A DNA stretch of 6,994 bases from WRHT01 sp031550525 (lineage in GTDB: Bacteria > Desulfobacterota > Desulfovibrionia > Desulfovibrionales > Desulfovibrionaceae), in contig JAVBON010000025.1 in the NCBI GenBank assembly GCA_031550525.1, positions 1-6,994 on the forward strand, written 5' to 3'. A program made the position numbers and the translations under genes. Under the pieces are notes generated by a model, which saw nothing but the letters and a program-made list of their open reading frames with translations, searched no databases and was not told where the DNA came from. This document shows positions 1 to 6,994 of this stretch, in pieces (the stretch's first letter is position 1; each line of letters starts with the position of its first letter).

Positions 1-243
1 TCGTCCACATTTGTGGGCTGGCGGGCAGAGTTTTGCACGTGCTTTTTGTGCTTACGCTGTTGCCTTAAAAGGCAATAGAAGTCAGCTGATCGGATTTTTG
101 CCTCCGGCGGCCAAAGGGGTTGAACCCCTTTGGAATCCCGCAACTATGTTGGCTTAGACATTTGGGATTTTTGGTAGAGGTTTCCTTATTCTGTGCGGGG
201 TGAGGGTAATTACCGCAAAAATTGCACATGCTTTTGTAACACT
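1..243. other. Gene-free left edge
   Basis: No convincing coding region lies here. Besides the 111-133 hairpin there are short palindromes at 5-16 (CCACA-TT-TGTGG), 36-43 (GCACGTGC followed by TTTTT) and 60-75 (TTGCCT-TAAA-AGGCAA). A neighbouring gene probably lies beyond the left edge. Confidence 0.5.
111..133. repeat. Terminator-like hairpin, probable dispersed repeat
   Basis: Perfect 9-base arms CCAAAGGGG (111-119) and CCCCTTTGG (125-133) around a 5-base loop, preceded by GCCTCCGGCGG. Neither side has a T-run, so it is not a classical terminator. From memory, similar CCTCCGGCGGCCAAAGGGG units recur between genes in Desulfovibrio-type genomes; I could not check copy number. Confidence 0.5.
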
Positions 244-278
244 AAAAGGCCCCTGTATGTACTGCACATACGGGGGCC
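244..278 (-). terminator. Intrinsic terminator for putA
   Basis: On the minus strand two 13-base arms (266-278 and 248-260) pair completely apart from one G-U wobble, around a 5-base loop. A run of four T (244-247) and a T-rich stretch follow. It lies about 175 bases past the putA stop and faces the right way to end that transcript. Confidence 0.8.
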
Positions 279-418
279 ATAATTTAATGACAAACTATCT
301 ATTACACAAATTGCGGTGTCCGGTGTGGCTCGTTTTGACAAAGCACAACAATTTAGCACCGATAAGCATAAGGCAAGCAGTACTTGTTGGCGATGCTCTT
401 TCGCGCCCCGGATCTTAC

Positions 419-452
419 AAATCTGGCTTCATCCCTAAACCTGTCTTAGTCC
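419..452. repeat. Two direct copies of a 16-bp repeat abutting the putA stop
   Basis: AAATCTGGCTTCATCC (419-434) and AAACCTGTCTTAGTCC (437-452) are variants of one 16-mer, set 18 bases apart. They lie in the putA 3' end, one base from the stop codon at 454-456. The same 16-mer forms both outer ends of the inverted-repeat element at 3639-3922. Similarity to that element's right arm extends left to about 409 (26 bases, 3 mismatches). Confidence 0.75.
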
Positions 453-453
453 A

Positions 454-3400
454 CTAAACCCAGTCGTCGTCGTCCGCTATGGGCGTGAAGCCACGGCGTA
501 TGGTATTTTCTGTAACCACGCGCGGGTCCATGAACTGCAGCAGGTAGTCGGGGCAGCCGGTTTTGGAGCCCACGCCGGACATGTGGTAGCCGCCAAAGGG
601 CTGGCGCTCCACCAGCGCGCCGGTGCTGCCCTTGTTAAGGTACAGGTTGCCCACGTTGAACTCGGCGCGGGCTTGGGCCAAATGCTCGGGGCTGCGCGAG
701 AACACCGCGCCGGTAAGGGCGAACCTGGTGCTGTTGGCCATGCTGAGGGCCTCGTCATAATCTTTGGCGCGCATAACGGCCAGCACGGGGCCGAAGACTT
801 CTTCCTGCGCTATGCGGTGCGCGGGGGTTATGCCGTCCACAATGGTTAGGGGCACGTAAGCGCCTTCAATGGGGTAGTCGGTGCGCTTGAGCAGCACGTT
901 GCCTTCTTGCTCCGCTATTTCAATATACTTCATAATGTTTTTGGCGAGGCTGGCATCGGCCACCGGTCCCATATAGTTGGCGGGGTCTTCGGCCGGGCCG
1001 ACTTTTATGGCGGCCGCGCCTTTAACCAGACGCTCCACAAAATGCGCGTATATGGAATCGAGCACAATCACGCGGGAGCAGGCCGAGCATTTCTGGCCTT
1101 GGAAGCCGAAGGCGGAGTTGAGAACCTGTATTACGGCCTCGTCCAGGTCGGCATCGTCATCGATGATGATGGCGTTTTTGCCGCCCATTTCGGCTATTAC
1201 GCGCTTGACCTGCAATTGGCCTTTATCCGGCCGGGTCACGGCGGCTTTTTCAATAATATGCAGGCCCACGTCCATGGAGCCGGTGAAACAGATGAGGCTT
1301 ACATCGGGGTGCTCCACCAGATGATCGCCCATTACGGAACTTTTGCCGGGGCAGTAGTTGAACACGCCTGCGGGCAGGCCTGCCTCGCGGAAAATTTCCA
1401 CCAGATTATAGCCAATGGCGGAAGCGATGGAGGCGGGCTTGAAGACCACGGGGTTACCCGCGACTATGGCGGCGGAAACCATGCCTATGGCTATGGCGAA
1501 GGGGAAGTTCCACGGCGATATAACGGCGGCCACGCCCTTGGGCTGGTACATAAGGTGGTTTAGCTCGCCCGGCGCGCGGCCCATGCGGCGGGGGTGCGAG
1601 AGGCGCAGCATTTCGCGGGCGTAATATTCCAAAAAGTCTATGCCCTCGCCCACATCGTGAAAGGCCTGATCCCACTGTTTGCCCACTTCCAGCACTTGCA
1701 CGGCGGAAAGCTCGAACATGCGCTTGCGCGCTATATCGGCGGCGCGGTGCATGAACATGGCGCGGTCGGCAGGCGAGGTGCGCGCCCAAGCCTTGGCGGC
1801 TTTTTTGGCCGCAGCCACGGCGGCGTCCACTTCCGCCACTCCGGCCTGGCAGACTTTGGCAATAACCTCATCGGGCTTGGCCGGGTTGGTTGTGGGAATT
1901 ATCTCGGCGGTTTTTACGTCTTTACCGTCAATGTACAAGGGCAACTCACGCCCGGCATAGCCGCGCACCTTGGCTATGGCGGCGGGAAAAGCCTCGCGGT
2001 TGGCCTTTACGGTAAAGTCGATCATGGCTTCGTTGGCAAATGGCGGCAGATCGCCGGGGGCAGTCTTGGGCGCCTGTGGGGCCTGACGGCCGGCCAGCTC
2101 GCGCTCCAGAGTTATTTCGGGGCTTTCCAGCAGGCGCTCCAGCTCTTCGCCTTCGGCAAAGCTTTGGCGCAAAAAGGATTCGTTGGCGGTGTTTTCCAAC
2201 AGCCGCCGCACCAGGTACGCCATGCCGGGCACCACCTCGCCGTAAGGGCAGTAAAGGCGCACGCGCCCGGCCACGTTAAGAAGGCCCTTGCGCACAGGCT
2301 CGCCCATGCCGTAAAGCACCTGAAATTCGTAGCGCGATTCCGGCACGCTCATGGTTTTTGCCATTTCCATAACGGCGGAAATGGTGCGCACGTTGTGCGA
2401 AGCGCAGGCAAAGTAGATCAGATCCTGATTTTCCAAAATTTTATGGGCTATTTTTTCATAGGCTATGTCGGTTTCCGGCTTGTGGGTCCATACGGGAATT
2501 TCCCAGCCGTTCTGCTTGGCCGATACGGTTTCGGCATCCCAATAAGCGCCTTTTACAAGGCGTATGCCAAAGGGCAGGTTTTTGGCGCGGCCCCAGGCTA
2601 TCAAATCATCCACGCACTTGTCGCAATCTTTAAGGTAAGCCTGCTGCACTATGGCAAGATGCGGGTAATGGGCGAACTCGGGGTCGGAGCGCAAGCGTTT
2701 GAAAAGCTCTATGGTTATTTCGCGGTACTTCAACTGCTCTATGTCTATGCATAAAGCCGCGCCCATGGCGATAATCTTGCGATAAATGGGTTTGAGGCGC
2801 GCAAGAATATGCTGCACCGAGCCTTCAATATCCACCGGTTTGGCTTGGGAATAAAGGGCCGACGGCTTGATGGAGGCGTTTACCACCGGCTGCGAGCCCC
2901 AATCCAGCTTAGCCTCGGCGCCCTTGCCCGCGTGCGGCTGCCACGAGCTTTGCTCCAGCGCTATGGCATCCAGCAAATCAAGGTAGCCCTGGGCGTAAGC
3001 CTGGCTTTCTTCCTCGCTCACCGTGGCTTCGCCCAACAGGTCGACAGTAAAGGTGAATTTGTCCTTACGCAGCTTGGACATGCCCTTGATGGCCTCTTTG
3101 GCGTTTTCGCCAATAATGAACTGGCGGCCCATGCCCTCGATGTTGGCGCGTATGGTTTTGCCGAGAATTTTTCCGGTAAAGGCCCCGCCTATGCCGGAAA
3201 GGTTGGCGCCCAGCTTCAGCACCGTGGGCACCTCCGCGTCGCTCCCTCCAAAATATTCCTTAATGTGGCGCACCAGCGTATCGGAGTTGTTCAAAAAGGG
3301 CATTACGTCCACAAAGCGGAACAACTGCACCTTGAAATCCTCGTTTTTCATGGCCCAGTCCATAACCTTGCCGGTCCACCAGCCCTTGTTGAAAATGGAA

Positions 3401-3474
3401 GGGGCTTCGCCGCTGATGCTTTTGAAAAACTCTTTACCTCTGGCTACAATTTGAGTTTCCAGATTTTTGTCCAT
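454..3474 (-). CDS. putA: Bifunctional proline dehydrogenase / L-glutamate gamma-semialdehyde dehydrogenase (PutA)
   Basis: This 1006-residue enzyme oxidises proline to glutamate in two steps: an FAD-dependent proline dehydrogenase makes pyrroline-5-carboxylate, and an NAD-dependent aldehyde dehydrogenase converts its open form to glutamate. The proline dehydrogenase half spans about residues 50-445, with RLVKGAYWD (305-313), YEFQVLYGM (382-390) and the substrate-binding arginine pair R423/R424 in RRLLENTANESF. A proline-rich linker (about 455-480) leads to the aldehyde dehydrogenase half (about 510-985), with SPWNFPF (653-659), FTGS (730-733), the general-base region AEMGGKN (E762), the catalytic C796 in GQKCSACSR and EEVFGPV (891-897). 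The N-terminus has no ribbon-helix-helix domain, so it should not repress its own gene as the E. coli enzyme does. It ends in an acidic DDDDWV tail. The ATG start has an AGGAG six bases upstream. It appears monocistronic. Function is near certain from the motifs. Confidence 0.97.
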   Translation of the reverse strand: MDKNLETQIVARGKEFFKSISGEAPSIFNKGWWTGKVMDWAMKNEDFKVQLFRFVDVMPFLNNSDTLVRHIKEYFGGSDAEVPTVLKLGANLSGIGGAFTGKILGKTIRANIEGMGRQFIIGENAKEAIKGMSKLRKDKFTFTVDLLGEATVSEEESQAYAQGYLDLLDAIALEQSSWQPHAGKGAEAKLDWGSQPVVNASIKPSALYSQAKPVDIEGSVQHILARLKPIYRKIIAMGAALCIDIEQLKYREITIELFKRLRSDPEFAHYPHLAIVQQAYLKDCDKCVDDLIAWGRAKNLPFGIRLVKGAYWDAETVSAKQNGWEIPVWTHKPETDIAYEKIAHKILENQDLIYFACASHNVRTISAVMEMAKTMSVPESRYEFQVLYGMGEPVRKGLLNVAGRVRLYCPYGEVVPGMAYLVRRLLENTANESFLRQSFAEGEELERLLESPEITLERELAGRQAPQAPKTAPGDLPPFANEAMIDFTVKANREAFPAAIAKVRGYAGRELPLYIDGKDVKTAEIIPTTNPAKPDEVIAKVCQAGVAEVDAAVAAAKKAAKAWARTSPADRAMFMHRAADIARKRMFELSAVQVLEVGKQWDQAFHDVGEGIDFLEYYAREMLRLSHPRRMGRAPGELNHLMYQPKGVAAVISPWNFPFAIAIGMVSAAIVAGNPVVFKPASIASAIGYNLVEIFREAGLPAGVFNYCPGKSSVMGDHLVEHPDVSLICFTGSMDVGLHIIEKAAVTRPDKGQLQVKRVIAEMGGKNAIIIDDDADLDEAVIQVLNSAFGFQGQKCSACSRVIVLDSIYAHFVERLVKGAAAIKVGPAEDPANYMGPVADASLAKNIMKYIEIAEQEGNVLLKRTDYPIEGAYVPLTIVDGITPAHRIAQEEVFGPVLAVMRAKDYDEALSMANSTRFALTGAVFSRSPEHLAQARAEFNVGNLYLNKGSTGALVERQPFGGYHMSGVGSKTGCPDYLLQFMDPRVVTENTIRRGFTPIADDDDWV

Positions 3475-3536
3475 TACTTGCTCCTGAAATATGAGCCCAC
3501 AGGCTCCGGATTATTTAAATTTACGCTCAATTTTTC

Positions 3537-3565
3537 ATTATAGCGGCAAACAGCCAATTAATCAA
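3537..3565 (-). promoter_or_regulatory. Sigma70-type promoter of putA
   Basis: Minus-strand TTGATT (3560-3565) and a perfect TATAAT (3537-3542) are separated by exactly 17 bases. Predicted transcription would start near 3530, giving a leader of roughly 55 bases. That leader contains a small hairpin (3493-3506, GAGCC-TGTG-GGCTC) just upstream of the ribosome-binding site at 3481-3485. Confidence 0.8.
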
Positions 3566-3638
3566 GATAAAGCGCAAAGACCCTTGCGGCGCAATAAGTT
3601 ATAGGCGCGGCGCTATAAGCCGCGTTGTGTAAAGGTAC

Positions 3639-3922
3639 AGCGGACTAAGACAGATTTATGAGATCTGGGCGCTGCCCAGACCCGCAAGGAGCTGAGCCCC
3701 TTGACCCTTTAAGGTATGGAATAGGGTTGCGCTTAGTCTGGTTGAATATGCCTAACTCGGTCGAGTTGTATTTAATTTGGTTAGTGCCCTTAATGTTGGA
3801 TATAACCAGCGGCTTGAAAGATTTGACCACACAATGTTTATAAATGTTGCGGGGTCAAGGGGCCTCAGGCCCCTTGCGGGTCTGGGCAGCGCCCAGATCT
3901 CATAAATCTGGCTTCATCCGCT
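3639..3922. repeat. 284-bp inverted-repeat element (MITE- or BIME-like)
   Basis: The left arm (3639-3707) and right arm (3852-3922) are near-perfect inverted copies of about 70 bases around a 144-base centre. Over 30 bases in a row are identical, three mismatches fall in the outer 16-mer, and the inner end has one substitution and a 2-base gap. Each arm folds on its own into two hairpins: TCTGGGC/GCCCAGA (3664-3680 and 3881-3897) and a CAAGG..CCTTG stem (3685-3703 and 3856-3876). The centre (3708-3851) is A/T-richer, has a small dyad at 3754-3767, and no supported gene. No clear target-site duplication is visible. A short non-autonomous mobile element or a pair of inverted REP-type repeats would both fit. 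Confidence 0.75.
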
Positions 3923-4204
3923 AACTTTTTGCAGCGGCGCGTCCGGCGCCTCGTAGTATATTTCAAAATCGACGCTTTGTTTTATTTCGGCCAGTGCCGC
4001 GCGCAGGTGTTTTTCACACTGTGGCGAGAAAACCACTTTTAATATGCAGGCCTTGCGGGCCACTACCGAGGTGTAGGCCAGATTGTCGTAAGCCTCGAGC
4101 AGGTAGCGGAACAGGCGGGTTTGGGGCTGGGCCAGGCGCACATATAGGCGTGATGAAAAAAGCGGCGCTGGCGCGAGGGGTGGGCGTTTTCTTTTACGTG
4201 GCAT
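3914..4204 (-). CDS. Small basic protein resembling DUF4911
   Basis: A 96-residue protein of unknown function. After a basic, proline-rich start (MPRKRKRPP) comes a compact region (about 19-84) with RLYVRL, the core LFRYLLEAYDNLAY (31-44) and a hydrophobic ILKVVFSPQ stretch (54-62). From memory this resembles DUF4911, a small family common in Desulfovibrio-type genomes; I cannot confirm that without a profile search. There is no signal peptide or membrane segment, so it is probably cytoplasmic. The start is uncertain: the six bases before the ATG are all C, no Shine-Dalgarno is visible, and the frame stays open upstream through the hairpin without an ATG, GTG or TTG. It lies 65 bases after the HD-GYP gene and may be co-transcribed. 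Its last two codons and stop fall within the inverted-repeat element that starts here, so the C-terminal tail may have been altered by that element. Confidence 0.75.
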   Translation of the reverse strand: MPRKRKRPPLAPAPLFSSRLYVRLAQPQTRLFRYLLEAYDNLAYTSVVARKACILKVVFSPQCEKHLRAALAEIKQSVDFEIYYEAPDAPLQKVSG

Positions 4205-4220
4205 GGGGGGTATAATATTA

Positions 4221-4252
4221 CGGCTTCCAGAGTGGCTCTGGAAGCCGTTTTT
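4221..4252. terminator. Strong hairpin between the HD-GYP and DUF4911-like genes
   Basis: Perfect 12-base arms (4221-4232 and 4236-4247) enclose a 3-base loop. TTTTT follows on the plus strand (4248-4252), making a textbook terminator in the plus direction. On the minus strand, where the genes lie, it is followed only by TAATATTAT, a weak tail. It may work in both directions, or reduce rather than stop read-through into the DUF4911-like gene. Confidence 0.75.
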
Positions 4253-4269
4253 ATAGTGATTGTAGCGAA

Positions 4270-5361
<1,092 letters not shown>

Positions 5362-5367
5362 AGTAAT

Positions 5368-5373
5368 CTCCTT
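5368..5373 (-). promoter_or_regulatory. Ribosome-binding site fixing the GTG start of the HD-GYP gene
   Basis: AAGGAG on the minus strand, six bases before the GTG at 5359-5361. This supports a non-ATG start with the receiver domain intact from its first strand. Confidence 0.85.
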
Positions 5374-5429
5374 AGATTCCGAAAGCTTGCAATTAAAGCC
5401 GTTCGGACGGAATCCAATCTCCAGGTCAT

Positions 5430-5458
5430 ATTATAAGTACGCTTGCGTATTATGGCAA
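5430..5458 (-). promoter_or_regulatory. Sigma70-type promoter of the HD-GYP gene
   Basis: Minus-strand TTGCCA (5453-5458) and a perfect TATAAT (5430-5435) are separated by exactly 17 bases. The spacer carries a dyad, AATACGC-AA-GCGTACT, with one mismatch (5436-5451), which could be a repressor site. The leader to the GTG start would be about 60 bases. Confidence 0.8.
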
Positions 5459-5838
5459 TTACGAAATCGCATTATCGCCAAAAACATGGGCAATTTTGTA
5501 TGGTTTTAGGCGGCATTTGGCGCTTGCAGGCATATAAAGCGCCTTGGGCCACTACTTCTATATAGTATGCCGCTAAGATCTTTTTGCCTCGCGCAGGCCG
5601 CGCCTGCTCTGCCCGCGCCAAAAAGCATTTTTATTTTATAGGCGCATCCTGTGCCTCGCCTTCTAGGGGCGCTCGCGTGGCTTGCGTCAAATTATGCTTT
5701 TACGCATAATTGCCGGTCGAGTAGCGTGAGGGTACACTCCCTCAATAAAAAGCCTTTTTTCTCTGCCGGAGAACAAAAATTCGCCTAGTAACCATACTAT
5801 CTGGGGCATTTCAGCTTTTTGAGGTTAAAACGCCATAG
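5459..5838. other. Gene-free region with several hairpins
   Basis: No coding region is supported. Inverted repeats visible are GGCGCTT/AAGCGCC (5519-5525 and 5537-5543), GCAGGC-CGC-GCCTGC (5593-5607) and AATTATGC-TTTTAC-GCATAATT (5690-5711). The stretch 5575-5730 is a GC-rich, structured block between A/T-rich flanks. It could be a dispersed repeat or an unrecognised non-coding RNA; nothing known was identified. Confidence 0.5.
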
Positions 5839-5910
5839 TAACTTTAATAAAAAGACTAACTTTAAAAAATAAACTAACTTTAATAAAAAGACTGGATTTA
5901 ATAAATAAAG
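5839..5910. repeat. 18-bp A/T-rich tandem repeat, three copies plus a degenerate fourth
   Basis: TAACTTTAATAAAAAGAC occurs exactly at 5839-5856 and 5875-5892. The middle copy (5857-5874) differs at three bases, and a degenerate copy (5893-5910) runs into the lepB terminator. The period is exactly 18 bases throughout. It lies just downstream of lepB and gives T-rich runs on the lepB transcript strand. Confidence 0.85.
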
Positions 5911-5937
5911 CCCCCTGCCTGAATGGACGGGGGGCTT
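5898..5937 (-). terminator. Intrinsic terminator of lepB
   Basis: On the minus strand AAGCCCCC (5930-5937) pairs with GGGGGCTT (5908-5915) around a 14-base loop, followed by TATTTATTAA. It begins about 23 bases after the lepB stop codon. Confidence 0.85.
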
Positions 5938-5960
5938 ATTCGCAAACTAAAAAACAGCAG

Positions 5961-6635
5961 TTACTCCACCAGTCTGCCTATGCGCGCCCAGCGCGGGCCG
6001 GAATCGCTGAAGCCGGAGGAGCCGGCATCGCCCGCTTTGGAGCCCCAAGACCAATATATGCGCCAGGCCTTGCCGTGGATGGCGTCCAGATCCACAAAGC
6101 CCCAGTAGCGCGAGTCTTTGGAGTCGTCGCGGTTGTCGCCCATTACAAAATATTTGCCCTCCGGCACTTTTACCGGCTCAAAGCTGTGGTCGTTACCCTT
6201 CACGAACATGGGGGTCTTTATATAATGGCCGAACTGGCCTCCGCTGTAAATGTAACGGGTATACGGTTCATTCAGCTTATGACCGTTGCGGTACACCACG
6301 TTTTCACGCATTTCTATGGTGTCGCCAGGCAGGCCTATTACGCGCTTTATATAATCCACCCTCGGGTTTGAAGGGTCTGGGTCCGGGTAGGTAAACACTA
6401 TAATGTCCCCCAGTTCCGGCTCGCCCAAACGTACCAGCACCTTGTCAGTCAATGGCACTTTAAGGTTGTAGCTCATTTTGTTAACCAGCAAGCGGTCGCC
6501 TATAAGCAAGGTGTTGAGCATGGAGCCCGAAGGGATCTGGTAAGCCTGCACCACGAAAAAACGTATGATCATGGCCAACAGAAAGGCAATAATAATAGCT
6601 TCGCCATACTCGCGCCAGATCGGTTTCTTGGTCAT
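5961..6635 (-). CDS. lepB: Signal peptidase I
   Basis: A 224-residue membrane-bound serine protease that removes signal peptides from exported preproteins on the outer face of the cytoplasmic membrane. It has one N-terminal membrane anchor (about 13-30) after a short cytoplasmic segment. It shows the S26 boxes: QIPSGSM with nucleophile S38, the GDRLLVNK box (46-53), GDIIVF (76-81), YIKRVIGLPGD with general base K97, and GDNRDDSKDSRYWG (166-179). Length is normal for a single-anchor enzyme. The serine- and glycine-rich tail after about residue 195 is less conserved in appearance. The ATG is supported by an AGGAG seven bases upstream. A long hairpin ends three bases before that ribosome-binding site, which suggests translation or RNA stability may be controlled there. 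A terminator follows the gene directly, so it is the last or only gene of its transcript. Confidence 0.97.
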   Translation of the reverse strand: MTKKPIWREYGEAIIIAFLLAMIIRFFVVQAYQIPSGSMLNTLLIGDRLLVNKMSYNLKVPLTDKVLVRLGEPELGDIIVFTYPDPDPSNPRVDYIKRVIGLPGDTIEMRENVVYRNGHKLNEPYTRYIYSGGQFGHYIKTPMFVKGNDHSFEPVKVPEGKYFVMGDNRDDSKDSRYWGFVDLDAIHGKAWRIYWSWGSKAGDAGSSGFSDSGPRWARIGRLVE

Positions 6636-6650
6636 TAGGTAGCTCCTGAA

Positions 6651-6713
6651 GAATTCGAGGGAGGGGGAAAGGAACCCTTTGAAAAGGGCTTCCTTTCCCC
6701 CTCCCTCGAATTC
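6651..6713 (-). repeat. Very long hairpin in the lepB leader
   Basis: Perfect 24-base inverted arms (6651-6674 and 6690-6713), each bounded by GAATTC, enclose a second stem CCCTT/AAGGG. With one bulged base this gives about 29 pairs in 63 bases. On the lepB transcript it ends three bases before the AGGAG ribosome-binding site (6643-6647). No T-run follows on either strand, so it is not an ordinary terminator. It may be a copy of a dispersed repeat, an RNA-stability element or a translation control element. Confidence 0.85.
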
Positions 6714-6721
6714 CCACCCCC
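6697..6721 (-). promoter_or_regulatory. G-quadruplex-compatible tract overlapping the lepB leader hairpin
   Basis: Reading the minus strand, G-runs of 5, 3, 3 and 5 bases are separated by loops of 1, 7 and 1 bases, meeting the usual G3+N1-7 pattern. Bases 6697-6713 are also the first arm of the long hairpin, so the two structures exclude each other. The fit is seen in the sequence; folding is inferred. Confidence 0.45.
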
Positions 6722-6994
6722 TAACCTCCTAAACTTTTCAATTAGTTGGTATGGGGCTGAGGTTAAATTATCTTGTACGAATTTTTTATGTTTATGAAAA
6801 ATAAGTCACACACGGCGTTAAGTATATACTTTTTATCGTGCGCCGGGGGTGAGCCCCGGCTTGCTCCGCTTCGCGGGCTAAAGCTTGATGTATTTAAGCA
6901 TCCAAACCTTCCCACCCACCACACCGCCCCAATTTCTATATGCGAGGTCCAGGAGCCGCGGCTCCGGGCGGGTGAGGGGGGTCCGGGGGGAGAG
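6714..6994. other. Gene-free right edge with palindromes and a G-rich tract
   Basis: No gene is supported on either strand. Seen are a perfect 12-base palindrome AAGTATATACTT (6820-6831), a hairpin GCCGGGG-GTGAG-CCCCGGC (6842-6860), a perfect 14-base palindrome (6952-6965) and a G-rich tract (6966-6990). The lepB promoter is presumably here, but only a weak candidate was found: GATAAT at 6767-6772 without a good -35. Confidence 0.5.
6724..6730 (-). promoter_or_regulatory. Strong Shine-Dalgarno-like AGGAGGT upstream of lepB
   Basis: AGGAGGT lies six bases before a GTG (6715-6717) that opens a 78-codon frame running through the hairpin and into lepB out of frame. The part inside lepB looks like a shadow, so no gene is called. 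The site could drive leader translation, or be an old lepB ribosome-binding site displaced by the hairpin. Confidence 0.4.

Noticed and set aside
200..457. 85-codon plus-strand frame overlapping the putA 3' end
   Set aside because: It covers the putA terminator hairpin and the 16-bp repeats, has no convincing ribosome-binding site and resembles no known family.
583..3543. A series of long open frames on the plus strand opposite putA (notably 907-1563, 1594-2754 and 2809-3543)
   Set aside because: They lie in exact codon register with putA. Their stops would need TTA, CTA or TCA codons in putA, which it rarely uses. The proteins show no recognisable domain.
3645..3843. Two 61-codon frames, one on each strand, inside the inverted-repeat element
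   Set aside because: Both are partly encoded by the hairpin arms, lack ribosome-binding sites and show no protein-like pattern.
5575..5730. Repeats considered as a CRISPR array or tRNA gene
   Set aside because: No regularly spaced identical repeats with unique spacers and no cloverleaf arms were found.
6481..6717. 78-codon GTG frame overlapping the start of lepB
   Set aside because: Not called as a gene because most of it is an out-of-frame reading of lepB and of the hairpin. Its strong Shine-Dalgarno is kept as a regulatory lead.
6767..6795. Candidate lepB promoter (GATAAT)
   Set aside because: No acceptable -35 at 16-18 bases, so not listed as a separate feature.

Overview
The window looks like chromosomal DNA from a delta-type sulfate-reducing bacterium, most likely Desulfovibrionaceae. 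This rests on the protein sequences as I remember the families: a PutA of about 1,000 residues without a DNA-binding head, a DUF4911-like small protein, and the LepB type. Many GC-rich hairpin repeats between genes also fit. I cannot run a database search, so the species is open.

Four convincing genes are present, all on the minus strand. From right to left (the direction of transcription) they are: lepB, signal peptidase I (5961-6635); a response regulator with a REC and an HD-GYP domain, a predicted cyclic-di-GMP phosphodiesterase (4270-5361); a small basic DUF4911-like protein (3914-4204); and putA, the bifunctional proline dehydrogenase / glutamate semialdehyde dehydrogenase (454-3474). 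They do not form one pathway. putA and the HD-GYP gene each have a sigma70-type promoter of their own with a 17-nt spacer. lepB and putA are each followed by an intrinsic terminator. The HD-GYP and DUF4911 genes may share a transcript but are separated by a strong 12-bp hairpin.

The gene-free stretches are long, about a quarter of the window, and contain most of the unusual structure. Region by region: 1-453 holds the putA terminator, a pair of 16-bp repeats touching the putA stop codon, and a terminator-like hairpin. 3475-3913 holds the putA promoter and most of a 284-bp inverted-repeat element, whose right arm supplies the last codons and stop of the DUF4911 gene. 5362-5960 holds the HD-GYP promoter with a dyad in its spacer, a structured GC-rich block, an 18-bp A/T-rich tandem repeat and the lepB terminator. 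6636-6994 holds a very long hairpin ending a few bases before the lepB ribosome-binding site, overlapped by a G-quadruplex-compatible tract, then further palindromes and a second G-rich tract at the window edge.

No phage, CRISPR, tRNA, rRNA or intact transposase was seen. The best leads for something undescribed are the lepB leader, where a hairpin and a G-quadruplex would be mutually exclusive, and the repeat family that abuts the stop codons of two separate genes.
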